A DNA stretch of 64,000 nucleotides from Prostheceraeus crozeri (GCA_907163375.1 CAJQUW010013643.1:42400-106399); one strand, 5' to 3'. Positions 49,757-61,379 are shown, numbered from the stretch's first letter. Numbers and translations: made by a program. Notes: generated from the letters alone by a model not told the origin.

Positions 49757-49764
49757 TATTTATA
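49757..49764 (-). promoter_or_regulatory. TATA box, candidate
   Basis: TATAAATA on the minus strand, 30 bp or so upstream of the proposed start of the noncoding exon ending at 49464. The local composition (several CpG and GC-rich words between 49590 and 49880) contrasts with the surrounding AT-rich DNA. Confidence 0.35.
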
Positions 49765-49899
49765 TTATAATCTTCGTGATACATGTAAACCGTTAGACAT
49801 CGCATCGCGGGGCTGTGTGTGAACGTTTATATTCTCCAATCTTAGAGATTTAACCTCTTCCCAGCACAGTGGCGGCGTCCGGACTAACTGCATGAAGAT

Positions 49900-52436
49900 A
49901 AACGCACGGAAGTAATACTAACAAGAGCATTTGGAGGGTCAAACGAGCATGTATGAGGTTGAAGAAGAACAGCGCGAGACATATCCATCAACTGATACGC
50001 GTCGAGGCTGCAATTGAAACTTGCACACGAGGATAATATGAAAAGAAAAGGTACTCGCAAAGATAACCTGACGAATTTCCCTCCCAATCAGAATTATTTT
50101 GTCAATCTCCATCAGGATTGGAAAATTATTCATTGCCAAGATCTGAAAGCAAACGAAAATTGACATAATTGTTTTAAACGTAATTAAGTGATGTTGGCGC
50201 ATGTTTTATCGGCAAATTTAACATCGTCGATGTCACAGATGAATCATTTACGTAATTCTTCTTTTACCTAATTGCTAGTAAGACATGGAAAGTTTACTCT
50301 CGTCAATTGATATGTATATCCAATAGTGCACATGTGCCTAGCGCCTCTGCAAATAAAAACAAGCAAGTAAATGTATGTAGTAGCAAGTAGGGTGCATTAT
50401 GGTAGGATGATGTGCTTGACAGTAAGCAGCTGAGTAGGGCCGTGTTGCTCCACAAGCAATTCTCGTCTGCCATTTGAACTATCACTCATGATAGATCAGA
50501 TCGGGAAAAGTAGTGAGTGGTTTATATGTACAGTTAGGTGCACAAAGTAGGGAAGCAGATATATCAGCGGTCGCATTCAAAACGCACTTGTACCTTAGTA
50601 CAAACATCATAGAGAGAGAGAGAGAGAGAGGGAACATCCTGATTGACTCACAAATGAAAGACCGTGACAGCAGTAGACTACAATGAAAAATTTCATGTCA
50701 CAAAATTACATAAAGGTCACATGTCATGATCAGTGCAATATTTGATAAAAGACTCATCAAATCGTTTGGTCTTTGCATGAGGGCGTTTCAATAAACATAG
50801 GTTTCGAGTTCTAGCATTGAGCCTTTCTTCAAACATGATTCTAAGCGGATGATCAAAATTATTTTCTATCTTTTTAAAAACTTTCCACATGCTTTATCAG
50901 CAGCTGGAAACAAACAAGGTTAAATTTAAACTAATGCAGCAGCTAACTGCATGTACTGATATATTTTTAGTACAAAGACTAGTGAAATATACAGTATTCT
51001 ATTGGCAATTTGGCATGCCACAGAAGGAATCTGCAATCCGGCAGTCGAAATTTTAACGTGAAAAACTAATTGAACGCTACAGTATGCAACCCCACAAATT
51101 GTCATCATGCTCTTGAGTCACATAATCTTGTTTAACGGATACAGGGTATAAAAACATACATTTTGCTTTTTTGGGTTATTTTGATATCGGCTTTAATAAC
51201 ATATTGCTTTCTTTCACAAGGGTATTTTGTAAGTGTCAAGATGAATTTGATAGTCACTAATTGTAGACTCATGTGATAATGTCCATCATCAGACATTGAA
51301 GTGAAACATTATCACTGCGGTGCATATTTTCAAAATGAAATAGCATGCGACATCAATTAAATGGCTACATCGTCAAATGAACAAAAAAGCGGTTCTAAAG
51401 CCATGTTGTGAAACTGGTTTCAAAGGTTGCACAAAAATGCATTTCCATTTCAAGTTTGGTCGACGATAAAACTGTACAGTATATACCTAGCTACGTGATC
51501 AACATTTTGACTTACTTTCAATTTCACCACTATTGTGCGATTGGTATAACTCTGATGTTGGGGTAAATTAGATGACTTTTCATCTGTCAAAACAGTTAAA
51601 GCGCAGCTTTACCAACAACTTAAACTGCAAACTACCCAGTTTATGTTGAATGAATTTGTTTTTGTGTGATTACTGATCGTTCAGAGGATTTTAATGGCGG
51701 TGAAGAAAACGAAATGTCGATACTCCTACGATCCTCTTTCGTTAAGAGTTTTTGGATTAAAAATGCTGACTGTGAACAACGAAGTTAGTGCTGACTAAAA
51801 CATCATTGGATGGAAAGTGGAACCGATGATGCATTTTTGTAAACATTTTGCAGCGGAAATATACAGCAATCACATCTGTAGCAATACCATACGAGGGTGA
51901 GAACATATTTGAAACAAATCGGTATATTACAAAATTTCAAAAAGAAAAATTACCAAATTTGTCACTTAAATTGTCAGTTGTATCCAACGGAACAGAGCAA
52001 CGTAATCATATCTTGATTACATCAACAGTGCCAAAATGAAGACTAACCAAATCTACAATTCTGCATTGTTTATCATTACTATTTCTTCCATTTTTTATTC
52101 GCAGACACATTTGCGCTCTGAGTCAAATCTTTAGTGCCATGTTCTGAAATAAAACTGCTGAAAAAGACTCTATCTTTTATATTCATTGACATGGCACCAG
52201 CAGTGTGATTGGAAGGAACTTCTCCTGGTTGAAATGAACATAAGGCTGAATGGAATGTCATATTTAATAGAAATGGATTTTTGAAAAGAAACTCTGAAAA
52301 GCTGATAGACAAAATACTTAGGGGTCAGGTTATGATGGCATTTAAAGTTTCAATGAAATCCTTCATATGAAAATGAAGGGTTCCCATTAAAATCTCAGAC
52401 TAGAATTTCGTAAAAAAATCCTAACTCATTCATGTG
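49900..52436. other. Intergenic stretch, GA microsatellite only
   Basis: No supported gene. A (AG)10 run lies at 50611-50630. The minus-strand frame 50087-49884 has a hydrophobic start but no other support, and it sits just upstream of the candidate promoter. Confidence 0.45.
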
Positions 52437-53520
52437 GCAAACCTCATTAATCTGGAATCCAATAATCAGGAAACCTCGCTATCCAGACGTAGAAAGATAA
52501 GAATAGAATTCCGCAAGATTCATTTTATCAGATAATCCAAAACTTCGCGATCCAGAGCCAGAAATCAAAGGTGGGAACCATTAGGTCGGTTTTCACATAT
52601 TCTGATTCGAAAATGGGGACGAGACACCAACTGACAATGATCGCGATAGAATGCTAGCAAATATGCATTATATGAATTCGTCGAGCGAGAACATCTCGGG
52701 AATGTCCAGTGTCCCTTACGCGACAGCTGTCGGCTCAGGACGAAATTAGGAAGACAATTGATCATCAGCTGACCGAGGAAGACATTATCATCCTGGATGA
52801 CGACAGAAACAAGGTTCCATGTAGACGCAGCCGATGACGATGAAACAACGAAAAAGCTGCCCGGAAGGAGGCCTACGATCACCACATTGAATGGCTGACT
52901 GATTTTTTGTAGCAATCAACGCCTAACATGTTATTCGCTGACGCTTAGAGGTGAACAGCAATATCTTTGGCACTCTCTAGAAAATGGTTGCTCCCTTACT
53001 AGAAGGGCTTCTAAGGAAACCGTTCAGCGCAAGCTGACGGACTATTTCAAAAGCTTTTCGAAACTTTTTCAGTATCGGCATGCATGAGTAAAAATACACG
53101 CATTATTGGTGACTTGGAGAGTATTGGAGAAGCAAGAGATGCAGTTATGCACAATAAATACATGAATAATGTGAAACTTCAAAACACAAATACAGCGAAT
53201 ATTTTCAGAAGATTTTTAGATGCAAATAACTCAAAGTAAAAGACAACTGAGTAAAATTACAGTGAACAATGTCTACATGAAACAGATACCTACTTAGTTT
53301 TGCATGAATATTATTACAAGAAGAATCTGTTAACAAATGAGTAGTGCATGTATGAAGTGCAAGCATTAAACAAAAATGGACAATTATAGTCCAAAACTGC
53401 ATCAACGTAAATTTGATGCACGTAATGTATGTTGGAAATGCCATGACGAGGAACGACGAGATTCGCTAATCCGGAAATACTGTCCGGAACCAAAGAGTCC
53501 GTATTAACGAGGTTTCACTG
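52437..53520 (+). mobile_element. pogo/Tigger-type transposon relic
   Basis: The right end, read inward on the minus strand from 53520, is CAGTGAAACCTCGTTAATAC, a Tigger-like terminal repeat. The left end at about 52437 is a diverged version (CAAACCTCATTAATCTGGA). Between them, a plus-strand fragment reads RGEQQYLWHSLENG and then ASKETVQRKLTDYFKSF, like the C-terminal tail of Tigger/jerky transposases, which often end in K-I-T-D-F-F. The DDE core is missing or unrecognisable, so this is an internally deleted, old copy. The minus-strand frame 52915-52565 is a shadow. Confidence 0.72.
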
Positions 53521-54024
53521 CATGCAAATATTTAGAGCTGCACGCTATGCGAGCTGAGCATCCTTAGACATTTCGGTCATCACAGATCCTCTCGTTTCTC
53601 CTTAACATCTTTGGAGAAAAAATATCAATAGAATATCGTTTGATGGGAATGTGCTAGTTTACTATTAGCAACTACTTTGTATCAGTGTATGGTAAACTAT
53701 TAGTAATTGTCTACCTCAATATAATCACCTTTCATATTATCTGTAATACATGTAATTACTCCTCGCAAGATGTCAATCTGTGTACGTAATTTTGCTTTTT
53801 AAAATAAACTCATTCAACGCAAAATTTATGTATTCTGTTGTTTTTGAAAAGAATATCGAGCGCTCGTTTAAGCGTGATACTAGCATATTTCTCGTATTAA
53901 CTACAACAAATTATACTTTGCATACAGATTTTGCAATTACAGGCACTAAGTTAGTCAGATAATGTTCGTAATCCAAATAAGAAAAAATCATAAAAATGGA
54001 AATCAAACAGTGACTTCTATTACT
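53521..54024. other. AT-rich spacer
   Basis: Between the pogo-type relic and the 57-bp tandem repeat I see nothing that can be supported as a gene or element. Confidence 0.5.
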
Positions 54025-54190
54025 ATTCGATATTACGAAACATGAGAGGGTTCACATTTACGTAGGAGTAAAATCTAAACCATTCGATATTATGAAACAT
54101 GAGGGTTCACATTTACGTGGGAGTAAAATCTAAACCATTCGATATTACGAAACATGAGAGGGTTCACATTTACGTGGGAGTAAAATCTAA
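54025..54190. repeat. 57-bp tandem repeat, three copies
   Basis: Units start at 54025, 54082 and 54137 with ATTCGATATTACGAAACATG and continue through GTTCACATTTACGTGGGAGT. The second unit lacks two bases. Near-identity of the copies suggests recent duplication. Confidence 0.95.
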
Positions 54191-54335
54191 TTAAACCCAA
54201 AAAATTATAACTTTGAGTTTTAGTAATAAAATTGGGGTTTTGTGCCCTTTTGATTACTTAATTTTGCATTCTGGAGTCAACCAAAAACTCCGGGTCCAAA
54301 TGCATTGATGGGTTACTAAGTCGATCCATCATTAA

Positions 54336-54763
54336 CCCTTTCGGCCCGGCTATATGAAAATTTTCAGCTCTCTATTCCGGCTATATTTGGCAAAAGTATC
54401 AAGTATCAAAATAATCAAGTTTAGTTATCAAAGGAAGGGAAAACTAACAGGTACCATCACCCGTCGTGACCGAGCACCGGTAGCCATGATGACAAATGAA
54501 TCATTCAGATGCGTTGACTGCCTGTTATAATATCGCTCACTCTCCCTGTGATGAATGAAGACGGCGCTGCATCGATTGGCATGACGTCACAGAGTCACGC
54601 GTGCGCAAAAGACACCTCAGTCGAGCAAGCCGGCTATGAATGAAAAGTTGCTTTCTATTCCGGTATCTCTCTAAACAGTATCTTAAACGCACAGTGGCTA
54701 CGAGCAACGCTCGTCTGCCGGACCCCTAATGACGAGGACCGCTCGTCGGCCGGGCTTAAAGGG
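54336..54763. mobile_element. piggyBac-type MITE (428 bp)
   Basis: The element is flanked by TTAA at 54332-54335 and 54764-54767. Its ends are CCCTTTCGGCCCGGC and, reverse complemented, CCCTTTAAGCCCGGC. It is GC-richer than its surroundings, with internal CCGGCTAT-type words near both ends. It has no coding capacity. The terminal sequence differs from the piggyBac-type element at 31.9 kb, so two separate families are present. Confidence 0.85.
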
Positions 54764-54767
54764 TTAA

Positions 54768-56299
54768 CCCCATTTTGAGCTTCGAAAATCCAGAAGCCTT
54801 TGAAGTCCCCTCACCTGATTTTGATGTTCCAATGATTCAATCGTTCACAAAATCAAACACTAAAACATGATTGGTACATGCTCATGTCAATGGCGGTTTA
54901 AGTTGTCACTGACTCGGTCATCTTAATTCTATAAATAACAATTCAAAATTTGAATTCCACCTTTTATAGTGTTTTAGTATCAGTTGGAAATAGATTGCAG
55001 ATGACGTAAAAGATGCTTAATTTTGCAAGAAAATAACAAAAATTTTCTTGGTTTAAATAGCAGGCTGCTTTTACATAAAGGTCACATCTTTGGTGTTTCC
55101 GTGGTCTAAATTATATAAAATGTGGATTGCTTATCAGAACCACATGTCCTAAAAGTCACGAAAAATAAGGGTCGTGGTTATTTCAGTTTGGAGCAATATG
55201 AAAAATGTGTTGACGGGACTCCAGGAACCCTGCAGGTAACACGGGTAACTTCTTGATTAGCCTACTTAGCAATTGTCGTAGTACCGAATGCGTGTATAAT
55301 CAGGCATAACAGATTTCCTTGTGGACTTTGCTGACAGATGAAAGAGCACAAAATCTTTTTTGGATCCTAATTACACGTACGACGTACACTGATCCAGGCT
55401 TATTCATGTGCTAATGAAAATTAACAGAAAAATTAGACAATATGAAATTCAAACATTAAACATAAAAAACTAAAAAACTCTTTACTCAGTTGTACAATGT
55501 AATGTAGTTACAAACAATCTAGGAGCAGTACATGAGTAGTTGAGTACATAAGAGGTCTAGATATCTTCGATAAATCCCCCAGTGAGCACAAGCTTGGGAT
55601 TAAAACAAATGGACAAGATGCTACGAGTCAATGAATAAAACTAGTTATGCATGATGATTATCCTACATAAAAAACTAGAAGTACCAGTACGTGTAATTTA
55701 GCCTAGTGGCGTATCCAGAAATTCCTCCATGGGTTCACAAATTGTGCTCATTCGTAACTGTGGCCTATCATGCAATTGCAAATTACTACTACTTACTTTG
55801 CTGAATTGAATTGAAATAATTTATCTTTTTCTTGTGCTGATTTATACTGATATATGATATATCTATACTATACTGAAAATATCTGTATATAGTATAGTCA
55901 AACATTAAAAAGCTAAAAAAAATACGTATGCCAAAATTATCAAAATTTTGATAGCTCTATGCAAGTTCAAATTATAATTCAAATCTGCGAAATTCAAATG
56001 AAGAAGAAATTGACTTGGTATTCAGGAGTGCCCGGTCTATATTGTAAAACATTTGCCTACAAAAAAATTCAATCGTCGTCCACTCCGCATGGCAAAGTCA
56101 TCAAACAATTGGTTGCGATTGATCTGAATGTCTCTGTTTATATGAAGATGAGCCAATCCATCTGCTCGAGCTTCTCCCACCCTCGATCGCAAATAATTTT
56201 TGAGATGTGTTAGAGCAGTCAGACATCTTTTTCAAAATTCTACTATTGATTCCTCAGGGGGCCATGGCCTGATGGCCTCCTCCTAAATGCGTTACTGAT
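54768..56299. other. AT-rich spacer
   Basis: No gene is supported. The plus-strand frame at 55959-56213 has no family similarity. Imperfect TATA-rich repeats around 55850-55905 are low-complexity. Confidence 0.5.
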
Positions 56300-56860
56300 T
56301 TAGGCACATTCAGTCACTTTTTTAGGGCACAACAGAAATGTGTTTCTACTCCATAAGGAGATGCTGATCATTGTAATGTAGTCTTGGACAATTTCTCGAT
56401 ATAAGTACTTCATCTCAGCAGGTTTATTATAATTTCCTCTAAGACGTTCTTTGATCTTTCTTCCTACCATTCTTGTCTCCCTCACATACATCATGTCACA
56501 CTCTTGGCACACTATCTTGTAAACCTTTTATCACACATTGGTCTCGTTTAACTGATGTTCTGCGAGTCTCGCAGTTGGTCTTGCATTTCGGCCTTTCTTT
56601 AGGTAGATGGAATTTCTCGTAAAGCATTACCACAGCTAAATTCTGGCCTGATGGGATCACTTGTAGTCCAGTTTCCCTTACCAAAGCCATCATTCATCTC
56701 TTCATTTCTTTAGTAATGCATGGAACTTTCAGGTAGGTCTTTTGACTTTCGTTGTTGTCCTTCTTTTGCCTGTTCTCTATTCTATGCTTTTTTCTCTGGA
56801 AATCTCTTAAAGTTTCAGCATTCATCATGTGCTGACACAGTCTGGTAACAAGTTTAAAGA
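56300..56860 (-). mobile_element. Penelope-like retroelement fragment (GIY-YIG end)
   Basis: The minus strand carries coding text that resembles the C-terminal part of Penelope-like reverse transcriptases. One frame has MMALVRETGLQVIPSGQNLA followed by HLPKERPKCKTN, the linker upstream of the nuclease. Another has VCQECDMMYVRETRMVGRK, matching the GIY-YIG pattern C-x2-C-x3-Y-x-G-E-T-G-R with G replaced. The polymerase domain is absent. It is a short, inactive fragment. Confidence 0.5.
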
Positions 56861-58018
56861 CACTGCTTATGACATGTGCCTGAAGTTATGAGTAATGACA
56901 ATACTGTATGAGATAAAAGCGACTATGATGCAACAATAAAATAGACGATAAAGACAAAGTACATTGGTTTTTCTTCACGATATAGACGAACTGCATGGTT
57001 CTTTTTGAAAGATAGAGGAATCTCGAGCATGACTAATCTCAATTGTATTATTTCGCAATTGCATGTGCTGCAAGACATTTAGTTGCCGTTGTTATAATCA
57101 ATTTCTGTTGTTAGTTTGTCGAATTTATTACTGATATGTCGTGCGTGAGACGAAACCTTCTGTTGATCCTACAGATAAGAAAACATTGAATGTCTATCCT
57201 CATTTCAACGGCTATCGCAAGTTCTCTCTTTCATAATGTTTGGTGCAAATGACAGAGCTTCCCCAAACTACTTGCGCTCCATTTCTTCCAGCTGACAAAC
57301 TCGACATAGGTCTATAGAATCCTTCAGTCATCTTAGAAATATCATCCTGTTGTCTGTTTTGATTAACATGAACCAAAATTGAAGATAACAAACGTTATCC
57401 AAACTATTCAAACGAGAGAGAGAGATATGATAGATGATACTTTATTTCGTCTAATATCAAAGCGCATATATCCTGCAACACCGGTTTATTTAATTACAAG
57501 GTGATACAACAACAAGACTGCTAAAAATGTCAAAATGTACACTATCACAGATTTATATTCTTGAGTTGTTGATTATTTATGCACAAATCATTTAATAGAT
57601 ATCCAAAAAGTCAACTACATGAAATGCACTTTTCGGTGGATACTATTCGAAAAGTTAGTCCACTTTTTTCAGTCCCACTTACGCGTTTGTAATTTGCGTA
57701 AAAACAGCTGAAATAATCAAATAATTAAGTTCTTATATCATCTCGTTAAGCGTTAAAAACAAAGACGCAAGTGAATGTGCTTGAAGCAAATAAATGAATG
57801 TACAGTTATCGCTGTTTTGAAAGCTGTGGAAACAGTTAAAACATTAAGTTGATAAATCTAATTAGTGTTGTTGAAAAGCTATGCAATGAAAGGGCAACTG
57901 ACACGAACCAATTAAGTTTTCAAATTGTGATATCTATAAAATCAAATCACTACATGAATGTCATTTAGCTCGCGACGAATAAGACATCATTCGTTTTGTT
58001 TTTGTCACTGTTGACACC
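56861..58018. other. AT-rich spacer upstream of mariner relic 2
   Basis: No gene is seen. The terminal repeat of the mariner relic must lie in this stretch but I could not delimit it, because the partner end is lost. A short GA-rich run occurs at 57411-57425. Confidence 0.45.
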
Positions 58019-58735
58019 ATGCTGACAATTGAAGAGCGCGTTAATATCGTGATGACACATTTAGAATTCGTAACTTTGGTTGAACGACAGTTGAAGGAAG
58101 AAGGGGCAATCAAAACCCCTTCTCATAGGCATATGAGATCGATTTGCACTAAATTCAAGGAAACGGGCTCTGTTTTGGACACTCCTCGCTCTGGAGACCG
58201 AGCATTGAAGAAGAGAAGGTAAAAGAAATTAAAACTGTTTTCGCAGATAATCCTTCTACATCTCTGCATCAAGCGTCTGATGACAGAGATTCCGGTCAGC
58301 ACTATTCGGAAAACTCTTAGAGACAAGTTGAATATGAAGTCTTAGAAAATTCACTTCAGAAAACAACTTTTCACCGACGACAGAACGGCAAGGAGGGTGA
58401 TGTACAATGAATTTCAACATCGTATTGCTTCCGATAAGAACCTTCTATCACGACTGTGCTTTTCCAATGAGGCAACATTTGATCTGTCTGGACATGTGAA
58501 TCGCCACAATTGTGTGGGGACTCATAATCCTCATGTTGTAGGAGAAGCTCCCATCAAATCTCCGTCGTTCACTATTTGGTGCGCAATGTTTCGTAGCGAA
58601 ATCATTGATCCTTACTTTTTTCGATTAGACGGCCACTTCAAAAGAATACAAGAAAGTGCTTGAAGAATTCCTCTTTCCGAAGGCGTAGAACAACTATCAA
58701 CAAGATGGTGCGCCACCGCATTGGCCTCTAAAGCT
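58019..58735 (+). mobile_element. mariner/IS630-type transposon relic 2
   Basis: The open frame 58019-58222 gives MLTIEERVNIVMTHLEFVTL and then RSICTKFKETGSVLDTPRSG, the paired helix-turn-helix DNA-binding region. After frameshifts, the catalytic core appears in another frame (58397-58663): LCFSNEATFDLSGHVNRHN, then NPHVVGEAPIKSPSF. QQDGAPPHWPL follows near 58700 in a third frame. Family copies have F-S-D-E-A here, so the first catalytic Asp is Asn in this copy. The second Asp (QQDGAPPH) is retained, and the third acidic residue is lost because the sequence breaks off at about 58735, where a Harbinger-type element begins. It belongs to the same broad group as the relic at 43.5 kb. Confidence 0.85.
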
Positions 58736-59505
58736 TCGTTTATACTTATGCTGTACAGCATGTTGTATGACGCATATGCTGTACAGCATGTTCCAGATGC
58801 TGTACAGCAGAAAATAGTGACATGCTGTACGACAAATGCTGTACAGCATGTTTGACGAAATCTATAAAGTTTGCTTGACTGGATGTTGAATAGTACTCTA
58901 TTGACATATTTCTGATGCACGCAACGGAACTTGACAGCAAAATGGATCCAATCGTGTTGATGTACATATATCGCAAGAAGAAGATGAGACAAGAGCGACG
59001 ATGGTACGTGAGGCCACTGAACGTACCTCGAAACATCAGGAGTGAGTGCAACCTTGTAGATGAGATGCGGAAAATGGATCCACAGACTCATTTTGAGTAT
59101 TTTCGAATGTCAAAGGAGAGGTTTGACGAACTCCTCCGGAAGGTGCAACCATTGATTCGCCATGAACCTACTCATCGTTTTGCCATTTCCAGTCAGATGA
59201 GACTAGCAGTCACACTGCGTCTTCTAGCTACAGGCAACTCACAAGAAAGCGTTGGACATAGTTTCCGCATGGGAAGGTCTACCGTAAATAAAATATTTCG
59301 TGAAACGATAGTATCAATCAGAAAGGCTCTACAAGAGGAATTCATTTCTCCTCCATCTCCAGATGATTTGAAGGAGATTGCGAAAGACTTTTGGCAGTAT
59401 TGGAATTTCCAATGCTGTCTTGGGGCTTGTGATGGGAAACACATCAATATAACTGTTCCTTCAAACTCCGGCAGCAAGTTTTATAATTATAAGAATACCA
59501 GTAGT
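58736..59505 (+). mobile_element. Truncated PIF/Harbinger transposon
   Basis: The element opens near CTAAAGCTTCGTTTATAC, a plausible Harbinger terminus with a 3-bp TAA target. It continues through five copies of a GCTGTACAGCA-type palindrome (58751-58850) and then the transposase frame. It ends abruptly near 59505, where 321-bp satellite-related DNA begins. The left end abuts, and may lie inside, the mariner relic. Confidence 0.82.
58751..58850. repeat. Subterminal palindromes of the Harbinger element
   Basis: Copies of ATGCTGTACAGCATG or close variants (one reads TGCTGTACGACA) are spaced 18-40 bp apart between the proposed terminus and the transposase. Repeated palindromes here are likely transposase-binding sites. 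Confidence 0.75.
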
Positions 59506-59598
59506 AACCCCGTGGCAAATTCAAGCACGGTGCGGTGCAGTGATGAGTCATCGATGAGTCATCATGCTGACTCAGCCCCCCCTCTGGAAGGAAGGTGA
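58915..59598 (+). CDS. PIF/Harbinger transposase, N-terminal part
   Basis: The frame is open for 227 codons, but only about the first 196 are transposase. An in-frame second ATG at 58945 (MDPIVLMYIYRKKKMRQERR) is an equally likely start. The segments WYVRPLNVPRN, FRMSKERFDELLRKVQPLI, ISSQMRLAVTLRLLATGNSQ and HSFRMGRSTVNKIFRETI are the helical region before the nuclease. The first catalytic Asp is in CLGACDGKHINITVPSNSGS, followed by KFYNYKNT. After that the sequence crosses into satellite DNA, so the second and third catalytic residues are missing. The last 30 or so residues (HHADSAPPLEGR and neighbours) are encoded by that flanking DNA. In intact elements the protein would act in the nucleus with a Myb-like partner, and no such partner is seen here. 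This copy has an unbroken first half, which suggests it is younger than the mariner relics. Confidence 0.85.
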   Translation: MHATELDSKMDPIVLMYIYRKKKMRQERRWYVRPLNVPRNIRSECNLVDEMRKMDPQTHFEYFRMSKERFDELLRKVQPLIRHEPTHRFAISSQMRLAVTLRLLATGNSQESVGHSFRMGRSTVNKIFRETIVSIRKALQEEFISPPSPDDLKEIAKDFWQYWNFQCCLGACDGKHINITVPSNSGSKFYNYKNTSSNPVANSSTVRCSDESSMSHHADSAPPLEGR

Positions 59599-60830
59599 GG
59601 GAGGTGGCCAAGGATGTGATGGGAGGAATGGGTCCGAGAGGAGGAAGCCGTTCCCTACCCCCCTCTGGAAGGAAGGAAGGAGTTTTCGGGTAAGGGATGG
59701 GAAGGAAGGTGATAGGAATGTGGGAAGGATAGAGTGAGGAAAGGATGGGTGTTGATGGTGTTTGGGATGAGAAAAGTTGGAAATGGTCATGAAGGAGGGT
59801 TCGGATGTGAAAGTGGAGTTTAGATTTGGAATCTACGTGAAATGTTGGATGAGAAAGGAAGGCGGGAGGAGTGATGAGGCAAGGGGTGGAGCGGCAGAGA
59901 TGGAAAAGGGCGGGTGTTGATGGTTTTGGGATGAGAAAAGTCGGAATTCGGCATGAAGGAGGCCTCGGATGGGAAAACAGAGGCCAGATTCGGACTGTTT
60001 TCATCGACATCGGAGAGAAAAGGTTTTGAGGACGTCCCCCCCTCCTGTCAAACTTCCAACTTTGGCGCGAGAGATCGTATAAAGTCGTGTAGTAGCTCAT
60101 TTGAAAGCTAAAAGTAAGAAAAATGCAGTGGAAAGCTCGGTTTGGTCCAATTTTCCTGGGTTTAGGGAGGAAAATGGCAGGAAAACGTCAGAGTTGGAAA
60201 AGTCAGGTGTTGGATGTTTTTGGATGAGAAAGTCCATTTTTCGGGCAGAAGGAGGCCTCGGATGGGAAAACAGAGGCCAGATTCGGACTCTACGTGAAAT
60301 TTTGGGTTAGGAAGGATGTTTTCATCGACATCGGAAAGAAAAGGTTTTGAAGACGTCCCCCCCTCGGCAGCGATCTTCCAACTTTGGTTGTAGAGATCGT
60401 AGAAAGTCGTGCAATAGCTCGTTTGAAAGCTGGGAGTGAGAAAAATGCAGTGGAAAGCTCAGTTTGGTCCACTTTTCCTGGGTTTAGGGAGGAAAATGGC
60501 AAGAAAACGTCAGAGTTGGAAAAGTCAGGTGTTGGATGTTTTTGGATGAGAAAGTCCATTTTTCGGTCATGAAGGAGACCTCGGATGGGAAAACGGAGGG
60601 CAGATTCGGAATTTTTGGCCAATTGTGGGTTAGGAAGGATGTTTCCAGCAAAATCGGAGAGAAAAAGTTTTGAAGACGTCCCCCCCCTCCTGTCAAACTT
60701 CCAACTTTGTTGGTAGAGATCGTAGAAAGTCGTGCAATAGCTCGTTTGAAAGCTAAGAATGAGACAAATGCAGTGGAAAACATGGCTTGTTCCTATCTGC
60801 CTTCGTTTAGAGGTGAGACGTTATTGAAAA
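59506..60830. repeat. 321-bp tandem satellite and diverged flank
   Basis: The phrase TCGGAGAGAAAAGGTTTTGA, followed by GACGTCCCCCCCT, recurs at about 59998, 60319 and 60641, a 321-322 bp period. The units are near-identical through GATCGTAGAAAGTCGTGCAA and GGTTTAGGGAGGAAAATGGC. From 59600 to 59998 more diverged copies are recognisable (CGGAATTCGGCATGAAGGAG-like words). Long open frames on both strands here (such as 60100-59444 and 60622-60290 on the minus strand) repeat with the satellite and are not genes. The composition is purine-rich on the plus strand, unlike the rest of the window. Confidence 0.93.
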
Positions 60831-61170
60831 TTTGGGACATTGGCGAAAAACGAGAGTTAGAATTTTTATGAAAAGTCAGAGTTTTTTTATGAAACGTGTA
60901 GTGTTTCATTTTTCATCCTATTCTGCAAAGACGATACATGATCCCAAAGATTTCTATCAGCGACACATGGCGAAAATTGCATCTCGACTAGATTCATTTC
61001 ATGAGTATGGAACCAGCTTGCTCTTATGTCGCATAAAACACATTCATATTCAACTCAATGTGCTAAACTAGATTTGACTACAAGATTTGGGAAAAGCATT
61101 CATGAGCCAGACGTCCGCGTGCCTCCTTTTCCCTGCCGCAACGAAGTCAGGGAAGAAACGAAGGTCTCTG

Positions 61171-61217
61171 ATTGGCTCACATAGTGTCATATGTGGATTC
61201 GCAGGAGACTATAAAAG
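61171..61217 (+). promoter_or_regulatory. CCAAT and TATA promoter of the compact element
   Basis: An inverted CCAAT box (ATTGG, 61171-61175) lies 35 bp before TATAAAAG (61210-61217). A pyrimidine-rich stretch with TCATTC words near 61240-61250 is a likely initiator. This is the clearest RNA polymerase II promoter in the window, and it heads the run of plus-strand frames. A longer open frame across it (61087-61311) is probably a shadow. Confidence 0.65.
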
Positions 61218-61379
61218 CAGACGTCTCCCCATTTTCTCTTCATTTCATTCTCTTGACTTGGAAAGCGTGTGTGACTTGCTGAAGCCATTCTCCCCTCTCA
61301 ACTTTGTCTGATCAATCCTGTTTGCAAATTTACAAGTGAGTGTCATGACTGTGTGGCCTAAACCTTACCAGCATTTTAG

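Noticed and set aside
59444-60622. Long minus-strand frames rich in Pro and Ser
   Set aside because: They repeat with the 321-bp satellite and translate its CCCCCC and GGAAGG words, so they are by-products of the array.
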